A stretch of DNA of 64,000 nt, from assembly GCA_963995505.1 (NCBI GenBank), contig OZ023181.1, positions 23,866,366 to 23,930,365 of the forward strand. The letters run 5' to 3'. Numbering within the stretch: position 1 is the first letter of the stretch; each line of letters opens with the position of its first letter. The notes under the pieces were generated by a model. The model ran no database searches, had not been told where the DNA came from, and worked only from the letters and a program-made list of their open reading frames with translations. A program made the translations under genes and the position numbers. This DNA comes from Hypericum androsaemum. Its lineage: Eukaryota; Streptophyta; Magnoliopsida; Malpighiales; Hypericaceae. This document shows positions 20,104 to 31,583 of this stretch, piece by piece.

Positions 20104-21681
20104 ATGAAGGAGGTTGTCTTAATAGTTTCAGGATGGCTTCGTTGTAACTATGGCTATGATGCATTCCTTGATAAATTTGTTGAGGAAGTTGAGTTTCCTA
20201 TTTTGAGAGTTCACCGCAGGAGGGAGAGGGAACTTCAAAGACTATGGACTAACTATACTGTTAGCTCAACAATGACTGCGCGACATGATGTAATTGGATA
20301 TCTTAGGTACTTGATGTCGTTTCCTCTTAGTCAAGAAATTATACAAGATTGTGAAAGAGGTCTTCAGAATGCCGGATATACGGCAGCACCTGTGGTATAT
20401 TATACATCAAATCACCAAGTCGAAGTAACATCAGGTGTCGTACATGAAGTTGGAAATCAAGTAGATTACGAGCACCATGATTTTGAGATGGATACCATAG
20501 CCGCCGTACATGAATCGGCTGGATCTACACAATCTCTTTTTTCTGAGGTTGAAGAGGTTGTACAAATAATAAGTGAACAGTTGGCCGACACCACGACCAT
20601 CGAACTTGCAACGCCCCAATTCGAGGAAGAGGAGACAGACGTACAATCAAGTGACGTATGTGAAGATGAAGATCAAATAGTTTTTGAATCCCATGATTCT
20701 GAGACTAGAGTTGAGACCGCCGTACATGAACTGGCCGAATTTACACAATATTCATTTCCCATTGTCAAAGAGGAAGTACAAACGATAAGTCAACAGTTGG
20801 CCGACACCGCGGCCATCGAGCTTGCAATACCCACATTCGAGGAAAAGAAAGAGTTATTCTCGATACAAGTCACATCGGTAACCAAGATAACTCGAAGTGC
20901 TGTATCAAATATGAAAGGCATCCTGGGGCCTTCGCCGATTGAGAGAATCTTTGGGCCTTCACCAGCAAAGAGAATTTTAGGGCCTCCGCTGAATCACCTA
21001 TTGCGGAAATCCTGGTCACACTTTGGTCCACGAGTAGTGAGCCACCTTCGCTTGCCCAATTTTGTCCAAACTCAACGGAAAGACACAGGGGGCCAAGTCT
21101 ACAGTCAGAATTCAATCTCACCCGGGGGGCATGAAGAGTGCTGCAACATTGTAGTCGAAGCTCCTACATCAGCCAAAATTATCCCGGCCAAAAGGCAAGA
21201 CGTGCTCATGCCAAAGATGGTGAAGGATGATAAAGTGAAGTGTTCAACTCCTCCTCAACCAAGCAAGAGTACGGTGAAGCAACAACCTAATGGGCCAGCT
21301 CAACCTCGGCCATCAAAGGTTTCAAATTACAGGGAATGTCCTCAAGTCACATGGTCAAAATCGGCAAGCAACCAAAAAAGGGCGCCTGAGTATGCGTGGG
21401 TTAAGAGAGATGCGGTCACTCGATTGACGACCGAGCAAGGAGTTCTCCAGAGAAAGAAACCCTTCAAGGTTTGGGTGCCTAAGGAAGAACTTTTGCGGTC
21501 TAAGAAACAACCATGTGAGACACGACCCATAAAGAGAGATCCAGCCTGTGCGAAAGGAGATGCCCAAAAAGCCAAACCCACACTCGGGGGGCAAGTGTCC
21601 GGAGTCTCATCGACCGACTCTCACGAAGACTCAATGAAGAAGGTTGGAGCAAAAAATTCAAAAGCAAAGGAAAAAGCTTAG
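20104..21681 (+). CDS. Unknown 525-residue ORF of the LARD-like retrotransposon
   Basis: The frame is open from 20059 but the first ATG is at 20104. The N-terminal 90 residues are well mixed and could fold (KEVVLIVSGWLRCNYGYDAF, RRERELQRLWTNYT). The middle is acidic and contains an internal duplication: residues about 125-177 and 195-248 share HD.E....AVHE.A, QIISEQLADT and IELA.P.FEE words. Next come GPSP repeats near residue 280. The last 200 residues are basic, Lys/Pro/Gln-rich and probably disordered. No reverse transcriptase, integrase, protease DSG or CCHC knuckle is visible. Position and basic tail suggest a gag-like nucleocapsid role, but that is inference. The uninterrupted length suggests recent constraint or recent insertion. 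Confidence 0.55.
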   Translation: MKEVVLIVSGWLRCNYGYDAFLDKFVEEVEFPILRVHRRRERELQRLWTNYTVSSTMTARHDVIGYLRYLMSFPLSQEIIQDCERGLQNAGYTAAPVVYYTSNHQVEVTSGVVHEVGNQVDYEHHDFEMDTIAAVHESAGSTQSLFSEVEEVVQIISEQLADTTTIELATPQFEEEETDVQSSDVCEDEDQIVFESHDSETRVETAVHELAEFTQYSFPIVKEEVQTISQQLADTAAIELAIPTFEEKKELFSIQVTSVTKITRSAVSNMKGILGPSPIERIFGPSPAKRILGPPLNHLLRKSWSHFGPRVVSHLRLPNFVQTQRKDTGGQVYSQNSISPGGHEECCNIVVEAPTSAKIIPAKRQDVLMPKMVKDDKVKCSTPPQPSKSTVKQQPNGPAQPRPSKVSNYRECPQVTWSKSASNQKRAPEYAWVKRDAVTRLTTEQGVLQRKKPFKVWVPKEELLRSKKQPCETRPIKRDPACAKGDAQKAKPTLGGQVSGVSSTDSHEDSMKKVGAKNSKAKEKA

Positions 21682-21979
21682 AGACCTTTAACAACTATTG
21701 TATGGCCATTTTGACGAAGAACATAGAGCTCCCACTCAACCATATAGGCCTAAATCCAGTTTTTGCGAGAAAGCCGTGAGCACACGAATATCTTGAGATG
21801 AGTGATCAACTGCACGCCTACAATGGCTAGGTCTCGACCGGTTTGATGGTACATTCTCCATATATTTACGGTCTTGTCTTAGCCGGTTATTTTTTTAGTG
21901 GAGTTAATTTTCTGCGTGTTCAAGGACGGATACACGTCAACGCTTTTCCTAGCATCAAAACATTGACGTGTGGGGGCAT

Positions 21980-22797
21980 TGTTGGAGCGAAAAATTAATT
22001 CTCTGATTTATTTGACCATATCTTAGTAAAATAGACGTATCTTCCTACTTGTATATTTGATTGATACAATGCTAAAAGTTACAAAAAGATAAAACATAGA
22101 TCTAGAACTTTTTAGTTTGTGACTTCTCCAAATTCGGTACAGAAGGAGGCCAGACTTGGGTTAGAAGTTTCAGGAGTAGGTTTTTTCCTTATTAGGCCGC
22201 GGATCTGTTGAACCTATTTTGGTAAAAATGCTGTAACTTTCCCCTCAAGTATTGGATTGATTCGATTCTAAATGTCACAGAAGGAAAAGACAGAGATCTA
22301 TAACTTTGTTGTTTATAACTTTTCCAAATTCAGCATTAAAAAGGGTCAAATATGGGTTGGAAGTTTCTGGCAGTTTAAGTTTTCCTTATTAGGCCGAGGC
22401 TATGTTAAGTTTTCCGAGTTGAAAATGGCCTAGGGTTTTTCTATGGGGCTAGGGTGAGCTTATTCTATATAATGAGAGCTAGGTACAGGCACGAAGGAGA
22501 ACCACAAAACAACACATCAAACTTTTAGCTTCATAGCTTTTATCATAGCTTTTATCTTATGTAGCTTCGTAACTTTTATCTTTCATATTTTTTCCTTCCC
22601 CTTCTCCCCCATATGTTCAATAAAGTTCTTGCTCTTCTACCAATTCTTTTCTCTTCTATCTATTCTAATCTTTATCTTCTCTTCTCTTTTCCCATATTTC
22701 TTATATTTCTCTCTTTCGTTCGAATCGCTCTTGGGACGACCACTCCGGACCCTTTCTAAAGATCGTTTCTGACATTCTACCACAATTTATTGCAACA
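21980..22797 (+). repeat. Right (3') LTR of the LARD-like element
   Basis: 818 bp, from TGTTGGAGCG to ...TTGCAACA. It has the same internal tandem segment as the left LTR. A small extra duplication (TCATAGCTTTTA twice) near 22530 distinguishes it. Confidence 0.85.
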
Positions 22798-23059
22798 GTT
22801 TTACATCGCCGAGGATTGAGAGGTATTTGCTTGGGGGTTTTAAGTTTGGGTTGATTTTGAGAAAAATGAAAAAAAAATTGATAATGACAGCGTGTATAAT
22901 AAGATCAAATACGGAGGACGGGAGAATAATTTTTGAAACATGGGGACTAAATTGTCGATTTAGTCAAACAGAAGGATATCACAGTAATGTGCCCCTCTTT
23001 AATACTATCTAATTTCTGGATTTTTTTTCATACTATATCAACTAATATATATTCAAACG

Positions 23060-23343
23060 TGTTAGAAATTCAGCAAATAGGGAACAAAATGCGCAAAGAA
23101 CACGGACACAAGAGATAACGTGGTTCGGCCTAATGCCTACATCCACGGAGAGAAAGGAGAACTTTTATTGATGAGTTTTCGAGCCACAAAGCCATACAAA
23201 AAACCTATGGTAACATGTCTTTATATATATACAAACCCTTGGTGTACAAGTAACATATCTAGGTCAGATTAGGAGTCCAAAACCTAGTCAGAATAGGAAT
23301 AGAAATAGGAAATAAATCTTTCCTATTTCTCGCCATCCCAACA
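23060..23343 (-). repeat. 3' LTR of the deleted Copia element
   Basis: Nearly identical to 24734-25017. On the sense strand it is preceded by a polypurine tract AAGGTGGAGAT (plus strand 23344-23354), which marks the LTR start exactly. Confidence 0.9.
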
Positions 23344-23545
23344 ATCTCCACCTTGGCGAGAAATCATCTCGTGGAAGAACCATGAAGCTTCACCCGAACT
23401 TCAACAAACTCGACCTTGACAAAACACCGCCCCATGAAGAACCATGAGATCTTGCAAAATCAATCCGACTCCACCGACTCCATCTCGGACCATAGATAAC
23501 TGCATCAATAAGACCATCTCAACTTTCTCTTCACCTTTTGTTCAA

Positions 23546-24502
23546 TCACTTGGAGCCAGCCCCCAAACTCGAGCTTCTGAGCTTGCTTGGCCTATTTCCT
23601 CCAATCTCTATTGAACCCCAACTAGCAAGTCCACCTGCTGAAGTAACCTTGCAACCAATAGACACGTCCTCTATTTTTCGGTCAGCCCCATGCTCCGCAA
23701 CCTCGAACTGCTTTTCCGTTGGACCTTCTTGCCTCAAACCAATGCTACATGTCATAGCATACAAAGGGCAACCTTTTGTTCCACCAAGTAGAACCCTCGA
23801 CATACCTCGAACTCCATCATTCGACCTTGAGTAAAATACCCTATCCGCGCGTGGTGTTAACAACGGCTTTGCATTCCCCATGCAAAACCTACCCAATACC
23901 TTTGACGTGCACTTCCCTTTAGACAACCATAGTGGGGCCCAGTTAACAATGCTTCTCCGAGACAACCATGGCTCCTTGCCAACCATGCCTCCACGAAACA
24001 ACCATAGCTCGCTATCCATGTCTCCGCGAATCCCAACTGCACTCAAACCATCCATGTGAAGCCTTTGCTCTCTCATACGAACCAATCTCATATGACCTGA
24101 GCTTTTGCCAACTCCTTCAGACACATTGATGTGACTCTACCTACAATAATGTGCCTCACTAACCTGTAGGTATTCTCTTTCACCCTTCATCTCTACCATC
24201 GCATCCTTCTCTACCTTTATTAGCCTACCTTTATAACTATCACTGTTATAATCCAAGATCCCTAACAAAAAGAGATTATCAAGATGCATTGGACTTAATG
24301 AGACAGAAAGCCAGTCACCATCGGACCGTCTGAACATGTGGCCATAGTTGTGGATGCCGATCCTCCTCGTTGTCTTGATTTCTAGTTCGTCCTGGATAGT
24401 CCCCTTCATGTGCCCTTCTCCGCACTTGAAACCACTTCCATTGAACTTTTTTGACTCCAACCTAGATCCTCTTCCACAACCCAGCTGGTGGCTTCTCATC
24501 AT
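23546..24502 (-). pseudogene. Decayed Copia pol fragments
   Basis: The minus-strand piece near 24160-24400 (NLFLLGILDYNSDSYKGRLI, KDAMVEMKGER) matches a GAG-pre-integrase region. The piece near 23700-23890 (VLGRFCMGNAKPLLTP, YAMTCSIGLR) matches the end of Copia reverse transcriptase, where the family has MxxAKPVSTPL and YAM.CTRPD. Frameshifts and deletion join them directly. Confidence 0.65.
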
Positions 24503-24707
24503 CCGCCAAGCACAAGTGAATCTTCGCTACTACCTTGGCCCCCATCTCCTTCCACTCTTGCTCCTCCATCTTCTCGGACTTCTTCTCCGAGAGCGCAATG
24601 ACCATCCCTTGTTGCACGAGGAGATCCTTGACACGCCTTTGCCATAACCCAAAATTCGAAGAACCATCGAACTTCACAAGAGTAAACTTTGCACCGTGAT
24701 CTGACAT
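24462..24707 (-). pseudogene. Copia gag N-terminus
   Basis: The 81-residue ORF begins MSDHGAKFTLVKFDGSSNF and continues GLWQRRVKDLLVQQG, the signature start of Tnt1/Tork-type gag. It breaks off after LCLADDE. The ATG lies 13 bp downstream of the primer site. Confidence 0.85.
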
Positions 24708-24719
24708 CCTCCAACCTTA

Positions 24720-24731
24720 GCTCTGATACCA
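24720..24731 (-). other. Copia primer binding site
   Basis: On the minus strand TGGTATCAGAGC, the exact initiator tRNA-Met complement, two bases from the 5' LTR. Confidence 0.9.
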
Positions 24732-24733
24732 CT

Positions 24734-25017
24734 TATTAGGAATTCAGCAAATAGGGAACAAAATGCGCAAAGAATACGGACACAAGAGATAACGTGGTTC
24801 GGCCTAATGCCTACATCCACGGAGAGAAAGGAGAACTTTTATTGATGAGTTTTCGAGCCACAAAGTCATACAAAAAATCTAGGGTAACATGTCTTTATAT
24901 AGATACAAACCCTTGGTGTACAAGTAACCTATCTAGGTCAGATTATGAGTCCAAAACCTAGTCAGAATATGAATAGGAATAGAAAATAAATCTTTCCTAT
25001 TTCTCGCCATCCCAACA
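24734..25017 (-). repeat. 5' LTR of the deleted Copia element
   Basis: Partner of 23060-23343, with only scattered substitutions, which indicates a fairly recent insertion. Confidence 0.9.
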
Positions 25018-25022
25018 AAACG

Positions 25023-28000
25023 AAATGAAACCTTGTTCTATATCCAACTAAAGAATCATGACAATCAAGCTTTTGGCCGGGGAAAAAAGACGAGCTTTCC
25101 AAGTGCTGACCACCGGATAACGCATAGTCCTCATAATTAGAGTTCGTTAATACTCAACTCTTGTACATAATCCGGAAGCTCTCTTCTTTCCCTTTCAGAA
25201 AACAAAAACTCTCCTCCTCCCCACACCCTAACAGGAAACGAAAGAGAGTGGAATTCCTCTCAAACATGGGCCACAACTTTTGATTGAGCTCAGAGGAACG
25301 TGAGCCAAAAAGCCCACGTTAAAAAGAGCCCATATAAAGCTGTAATTTCTGTTTTGGGCCGTCGGCTGCCTGGATGAAATCAAGATACCAATTAATTTAC
25401 TCATATTTAACAAAAATGAATTAGTCCAATCCGCTAACCCAAAATAGATCAGGGATCTTAGAAATAACATTTTTTTAACGACTAACTTCCTGATCCATTT
25501 TTCAAGATACTTGATAAATTAATTATGACGAATCTACACATAATATTTGACAATTTAACTTCAAACTACGTGATGAAAATGACAGTTCATGCTCATTTGT
25601 TGTCTAACCTCTGTGGAGTTATCAATTTTGCATGCGATGAGATGTTGGATTAGCCCAGATCTTCTATTGATTTATGGGTGCGAAATATTACCCAACTTAG
25701 ATTTTCCCATATCATATCTTACTGAATTCGATTTTTTTTAAGTATCTAACTGAATTCGATTTGCTTTTTTTTAGAATGAACTGAATTCGATTTGCTGATT
25801 CAATTCAATTTTGCATGCGATGACTGTTTCTATTTTGGCGGGTTGCCGCTTGCCATTCAGATCAGGCATTTAATTTTCCAGCCGTAGCTTTTAATGCAAT
25901 AAGCAGTATATTATAAAAATAATAATGTTTAAGATCGTCAACCCTTATCTCTACCAACAATGTTTTTAAGCAGGTACCGAAAAAGACCATTTGAAATAAT
26001 TATTATCATTTTATCACCAACAAAAATAAATAATTATTATCATTTAAATATTTTTGTATTCTAGAATTACATGCCTGTAAAGTCATAATTTCAAAAAGAA
26101 TTTATCATATCACGACCTAAGATACGTACAGTGATCTCGACATTTTACTTGCTTTGAAGAATAATTGAGTCCCTTGTACATATTTATTTATTTATTGTGA
26201 TCAAGTGACACAGCACCTCTCAACATCAACTAATAAGCCCCTTTAAAAAAAATCAATTAATAAGTTGGCCAACTAAATATATGCGCACGCGTCAACAGGT
26301 TACAGGATACTCTGTGATTTAGTTTTCATTATTTTTCCAATTACTATAAAGTTTTAATTTTTGCCGCTCCTGCAATAATAATGCGTATACCCAAAATGTC
26401 ATAAATTACATACTGTACGTAGCCTCGAATCTCGATCCATCCGTTCACAGTTTTTGCCCACAATATTAATTGTAAGAGATATGTATGGACCGACTTCTGG
26501 AGATCACCGTTTTTTTTCTTTACTACCATAATGTTGCTAGGTGAAAACAAAATTTATCCTGATCATAGATTAAACCCGAGCTCGAGACATGAAAAAACAG
26601 TCGTGTTAGAATTCAATGGAAATAATTTTATCGTTTTTGCTCCAATCTGTGGAAAAAAAATGGAAGAATAAAATTTTTAAAACACGTATTTGGAAATAAG
26701 TCGTTAAGTATCTAGAAAGTAATCATTTTTTCCTGCCTCGGGTCGCTCTCAAGTGAAAATTACATTATCTAGAATGCTCCTTTGGGAAAAGGAAACCACA
26801 GAAAAGTGTGCGTGGTTCCAACTTGTAAAGCCGCTATTTTTGGTAGATGCCGCTGGAAAATTAGCCTGGGACTTCAGGTCAGGTCCCTGTTTTGCATGGA
26901 AATTGAAGTCGGTATCTCGGATTTTGGAAATCCAGATCACGACGCTTCGTCCTTGCTGACTCGTAAAGGTATGGGATGTGGATAGAGATTTATTTTTTTT
27001 ATTCGAACTCAAAATTTTAATTAAATTAGAATATCGTCGTAACGGGATCAGTGTGCATGCCTAATAGTAGGGGGATATCCGTGTTTTTGTTCTCAACTTA
27101 ACAGTACTTAAGAAGAAAGTTGGAAGAAAGAAGAAAAAAGAAAGAAGAAATTGGACGTGCGAGGTTAATTGTGTAGAAAAGAATCCAAAATAAAGCTGAC
27201 GAATACTACCATTCAAATGCCAAATGACAAGGATGCCCTTACTGGCCGAATAAACAACAAGCATAAAGGATGGGAAACATGGCACATGAGAGGAGCCTGA
27301 GCATCTAATCTTACTAAAAGAAGAGCACCGTACAATAATATTCCATTATTTAGTTGGAAGTCTTCCAACTTTTTGCTAGTCATTCTATATTGTTTTGGCA
27401 CCTTTCCTTGCTTTGGTATACAAGTCGTTCAATATTTTTTTTAAGTTGATATTATTAATAAAAAGTGGTATACTGTAGCAGTAATTACAAAGGCACCAAG
27501 GCCTCCCAAAACCCACAAAAAAATATCACCTTATATCCGAATACGTAAATATTAAGTCCGAGCTACTGTCCCATACATGGCAAGTTCTCTCTGGAGTGGC
27601 TGAACACGAACACATGGCAACTTCTGTTGGGCCAATTTTTTTTTCTTGTTATGGAATGATCATCTTGTGCTACTAGTGTGATAAGTCCGACTGAATCAAT
27701 CCCAACGACTATGTGTTCCTCCTTTGAAGGTGACATGTCTTGTCCGTATTTTCTTTATAAAAAATCGGGTGTTTTGTTTTTAGGAATAGAAATATGGCAT
27801 GAGCTTCGGTAATTGGCTTACGGTTACGGTTTGGCTGGACATTAAATTCCATATAGATTACGGATTATGATGAGAGTTGTATACAATATATTAGATAATG
27901 CACATTAAAAGGTTGATACTAAACTTAAAAAGAGACAGTCGAAAAAAAAGATAATGAGAAAGTGTGATCAAACGTGTTTCTCGCGAAGAGATTAATTTTT

Positions 28001-28929
28001 TTCTCTTGTTATTAGTCAATCGTAATCAACTACTTTCCTCCTTATGAGCGTGTCTGCTTGGAAACAAAGTACTAATTGTGAATTTTCTAATTGAATATAA
28101 TATAATACCATTCGAAACACGTCCGAAATCACGTGCAAGTGCAAGTCTAGCCAAAAAAGAAAAAAAAAAGTCTAACAATTTTAGACAATAGGAATCTTAA
28201 TTACGATCAATTTTTTACTTTTGAGATCATCTTAATTACGATCAATAAGAAAAATAAGATGGCCGAGAAATAAAAAAATGTTAAAAAAATGGAGCGCCGT
28301 GCAAATATTTCTGAGAGAAATGAAGCAGCATTAAAATTAAGTTATAATAAGCTGGAAGTAACGAAATGTAAAATTTTAAAATTGAAGTCGGCAGCTGCTG
28401 CACACGTGATCCTGTCCCACAAAGTCAACTTTCGTTCATTTTTCATTTTTCCTGCCTGCAACTCTATCTTTTGCCACGTCACACCGAGTATAGCCATTTT
28501 GCATTTTCAGTTTTCTTCTAATTTCCTGTATTTTTTATAAAATCCAAATCTAGTGTGAGGTGGGGTGGGGGGCAAAACTTAGTTCCAACTTAGTATTAAT
28601 CTAAAGTTCCAAATCATGGGTATGGTGAGGGGGCAATACATCGTGTTTTGGGGTGGGCGGGCGGGGGTGTGGAATTTTACTGTTTAAACTACTTTTGCGG
28701 CTAGTTTTGACCCTAACTATCTACTATCTTTTATATAAAAAAACTATCTGCGAATATTATTGTATAGAATAATTTAAGTTAAAAAAAATAAGAATTTAAT
28801 ATTATTTTGTTCTAAAAAGTTCAAACTCAAATTTTTTAATTAAACTATAACAAAATTTTTTAAGTTAATTTAATTATTTGTTGGTTTATCTTTTAACAGT
28901 GTTTTGACACTATTTCTTTGATTTTCTGG
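25023..28929. other. AT-rich intergenic region
   Basis: Almost 4 kb without a supported gene. It holds a small tandem repeat at 25722-25800. Other ORFs (for example 26749-27012 and 27061-27285) lack domain features or codon bias. Confidence 0.5.
25722..25800. repeat. Three short tandem copies of AACTGAATTCGATTT
   Basis: ACTGAATTCGATTT occurs three times between 25722 and 25795 with T-rich spacers. A related ATCAATTTTGCATGCGATGA word occurs near 25621 and 25805. Confidence 0.7.
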
Positions 28930-28937
28930 GATAAAAC

Positions 28938-29062
28938 TTTTTTTTTTTTGAGATTTAAATTATTTTTATAATTTCGGATATTAGACAGTCATGAGATTCA
29001 ATCCTCCACCTCATACTTAAGGACTGATACTTGATACTGTATCCATCAGACCATAGTTGGTA
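28938..29062 (-). mobile_element. tRNA-derived SINE with 8-bp target duplication
   Basis: On the minus strand the 125-bp element starts with an A-box-like ATGGTCTGATGG. A B-box-like GAGGATTGAATCTC follows, and it ends in a run of 11 A after TTTAAATCTC. GATAAAAC flanks it at 28930-28937 and 29063-29070. Both pol III boxes, the poly-A tail and the duplication fit a SINE. Confidence 0.78.
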
Positions 29063-29079
29063 GATAAAACCATGCATTT

Positions 29080-30260
29080 ACTTGGCTGTAAATTGCTATT
29101 GCCTGGTTGGTAGTTGGTACGGTGCACCCAAAAGGCCAAAACCATACATTACTTTTCAACCCAGCGTGCAAAACGACCATTGTGGGCCCAGCGATGTCCG
29201 ACTCTTACGCCGTGTTTGGATTCCGTTATTCCGAATCTTTAAACAACAGATAGAAAGAAGAAACAAAATCCTGTCTCTTTGTTCATTTTTGTGGGAATGA
29301 CGATGGAACAAAAAACGAAAGAAATGAAATTGATTTCCATTTTCCTTATACCTTAAGATATTTCAGCCAGTGGAATCCACCAGTTTCTCTTTTGAAGCTT
29401 TTTAACTCCTACCATATGTCAAAGAAACTCTCTAATGATGGAAGATATTGGAGACCTCTCTTTTCCTAGGAACGTAGTGGTTAGGGAGGACACGGAGGTT
29501 TGTATTGCGACTAAGGATTCGGTTCATGGACAAGATGTAATAGTTTTTTACGGTGCATCACTAGTTTTTGCGAAACGTCAAGGAGGGAGTTCTCCCTGAG
29601 CTACACTTTTGTTATCACGGATTTTTCTCACCGAATTTTTCTGTAATAGGGTTTTGACGAGACCGACGATCGCAATCTCATAAGAGGTCGAGAGAAAACC
29701 TTGCACTAAGTAGGATATCTTTGACCATTATATTTATGTATTAAGGGCATTTTGCCCCTCCCATTAAAAAAAATCAAAATTGTTGTATTTTATATTAAAA
29801 AAATATCCAATTTTGTAATATCAAAAGATATTCATTTAAAACGATCCGTTTTAATTTTAATATGTATATCAGTAATCTCAACAATAATCCATCACTCTTC
29901 CAAAAAAAAATATCCATCAATCGATGTCAATTATTTAAAATAATCATAGACCTAGGCTAGCCCCACCTCTCCACTAATAAAACTAAAGAACAATATCTTC
30001 TTTAAAAAATATGAGACAGACAAATGCGCAAACAGTCACCAAATGCGGCACTTAACTTTTTTCACCTTATGTCAGTCATAATTATTCCATTAGTTTAGAT
30101 CTCTCTGATTTTCACCTTACACGGTTCACCAAACACGGCTTGCAAGTGTGTGGCACCTTCTCAGTCCACTCTAAAAATTGACACCACATCTAGAAAAAAG
30201 GGAAAAGAAAAAGAAAATAATTAAGAAAAAAAGCCAATCATTCAATAATTTGAGCCTATT
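29080..30260. other. Intergenic region upstream of the Nudix gene
   Basis: AT-rich sequence without a supported gene or element. Confidence 0.45.
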
Positions 30261-30265
30261 TGTAA

Positions 30266-30275
30266 TTATATATAA
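30266..30275 (+). promoter_or_regulatory. TATA-like element upstream of the Nudix gene
   Basis: TTATATATAA lies 330 bp before the ATG. A pyrimidine-rich presumptive leader (CTCTCTCCCTCTCTC near 30350) follows. The distance implies a long or spliced leader, so the assignment is tentative. Confidence 0.35.
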
Positions 30276-30597
30276 TTCCCCGTATGCATCTTCTTTATCC
30301 TTAAAAATAGCTTTGTGGCTCCCCTGAAATTTCTCCAACCCTTCTCTATTCTCTCTCCCTCTCTCGAGATAATAATAAAAGCTTCTCGCATCTGTTTATT
30401 CCCTCACAATTGGAGATATATTCCAACGAATCCCTCCTTTACCCCCCTATATTTAGGGCACTGATCCTTGTTGAAAAGAACCCAACAACAAATTTGTAGG
30501 AACAGATCAAAGATTTGATTGGTTCTTTCTGTGTTTTCCAAGGCTATCCTAATTTAAACCGCAAGAGTTTCGAGTTCGAATCATTACGATTAAGAAC

Positions 30598-31583
30598 ATG
30601 GCTTGCTTGGTTTCTCGCACCGGAAGGGAGTTGCAGAGATACGACAACCTTGGCCGTCGCCAAGTTGTAGGGTTAGTCCCTTGCCTGGTCCGAGATTAAT
30701 TTCTTGAATTTGCCAAATTTAAGGTTTAATTTCGAGGCTAATTGGTTGTATTTGTTGGCCCATTTCAGGTGCATTCCTTACAGATATAAGATTGGCAAAG
30801 ATGGCTCGATTGGTGGTGAATTGGAAATCCTCCTTATATCATCACAGAAGGCTTCAAATGGAATGATGTTCCCTAAGGTATGTTTATAATAATTTATATG
30901 AACATAACAACTATATATTAGGTTATTGACTTAGTGGGTTTAGTTGAAGAAATCTTGGATGATTGTGGATGTTAATTGATCAATTAATATTTTTGCCTTG
31001 ATGTTCAGGGTGGTTGGGAACTCGACGAAACCGTGGAACAAGCAGCTGCTAGAGAGTCGGTCGAAGAGGCTGGGGTCCTAGGAACAGTTGAGGTAAATTA
31101 ATTGGTCTATCTCACGAGTCGATGAATGTCGGATCCTATTGTATGATTTGATTATAGTGTTGAAATCCGTCTGATTAAATGGATTTTTTTACAGGGTGAG
31201 CTAGGTAGCTGGAACTTCCTAAGCAAAAGATATGGCATCTACTATGAAGGGTATATGTTCCCTTTGCTTGTGACCCAAGAGCTTGAATTCTGGCCGGAGA
31301 AAGACCTAAGGAAAAGAACTTGGGTGCGTATAATTAATATATTATCAAAACCCTAATCGCGTAATTTTTTTAATTCAATTTTCTGCTGAAAAAATAAAAT
31401 TAAACATTTTACTGAATTGGGTTTTTTTTGTATTATTGCGGACAGATGAACGTTGACGATGCAAGGGAATCATGTAGGCATGCGTGGATGGTAGAGGCCT
31501 TGGACAAATTAGTTGAGCGTCTTGCCGCCAATAATTCCAACCAAGGAATTAATTTTAGTGACGAATTAATTAACTGTTGCTAA
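30598..31583 (+). CDS. Nudix hydrolase (NUDT17/18-like)
   Basis: A predicted Mg2+-dependent hydrolase of nucleoside diphosphates linked to another moiety. The exons are 30598-30671, 30769-30877, 31009-31092, 31195-31323 and 31446-31583. All are GT-AG with agreeing phases, and the product is 177 residues. The Nudix box is complete at residues about 62-84: GGWELDETVEQAAARESVEE followed by AGV, with the catalytic REx2EE core intact. The N-terminus MACLVSRTGRELQRYDN is like Arabidopsis NUDT12/13/16/17/18, some of which are mitochondrial. LEFWPEKDLRKRTWM before the last exon and the closing HAWM are also family-typical. The substrate cannot be deduced; diadenosine polyphosphates and diphosphoinositol phosphates are known for relatives. 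Confidence 0.9.

Larger units (their letters stand above)
18601..22797 (+). mobile_element. Non-autonomous Gypsy-like LTR retrotransposon (LARD-like)
   Basis: The left LTR (18601-19339, missing its first 70 bp or so) and the right LTR (21980-22797) are closely similar and both end ...GCAACA. The left LTR is followed by the primer-site-like TGGCACGCTCGGTGGGAC, which is common in plant Ty3/Gypsy-type elements. A purine/G-rich tract (GACGTGTGGGGGCAT) precedes the right LTR, which begins TGTTGGAG. The 2.6-kb interior has a repetitive leader and one long ORF without pol domains, so an autonomous partner must have supplied the enzymes. The left boundary is disturbed and no target duplication can be shown. 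Confidence 0.82.
23060..25017 (-). mobile_element. Internally deleted Ty1/Copia element (Tork/Tnt1-like) with perfect target duplication
   Basis: A 1958-bp element in minus orientation. LTRs are 23060-23343 (3') and 24734-25017 (5'), about 284 bp each and very similar. The flanks are AAACG on both sides (23055-23059 and 25018-25022). The sense LTR runs TGTTGGGATGGCGAG ... to ...CTAACA. The interior of under 1.4 kb holds a gag start, a GAG-pre-integrase remnant and a reverse transcriptase/RNase H boundary remnant, so most of pol is deleted. It is non-autonomous. Confidence 0.92.
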
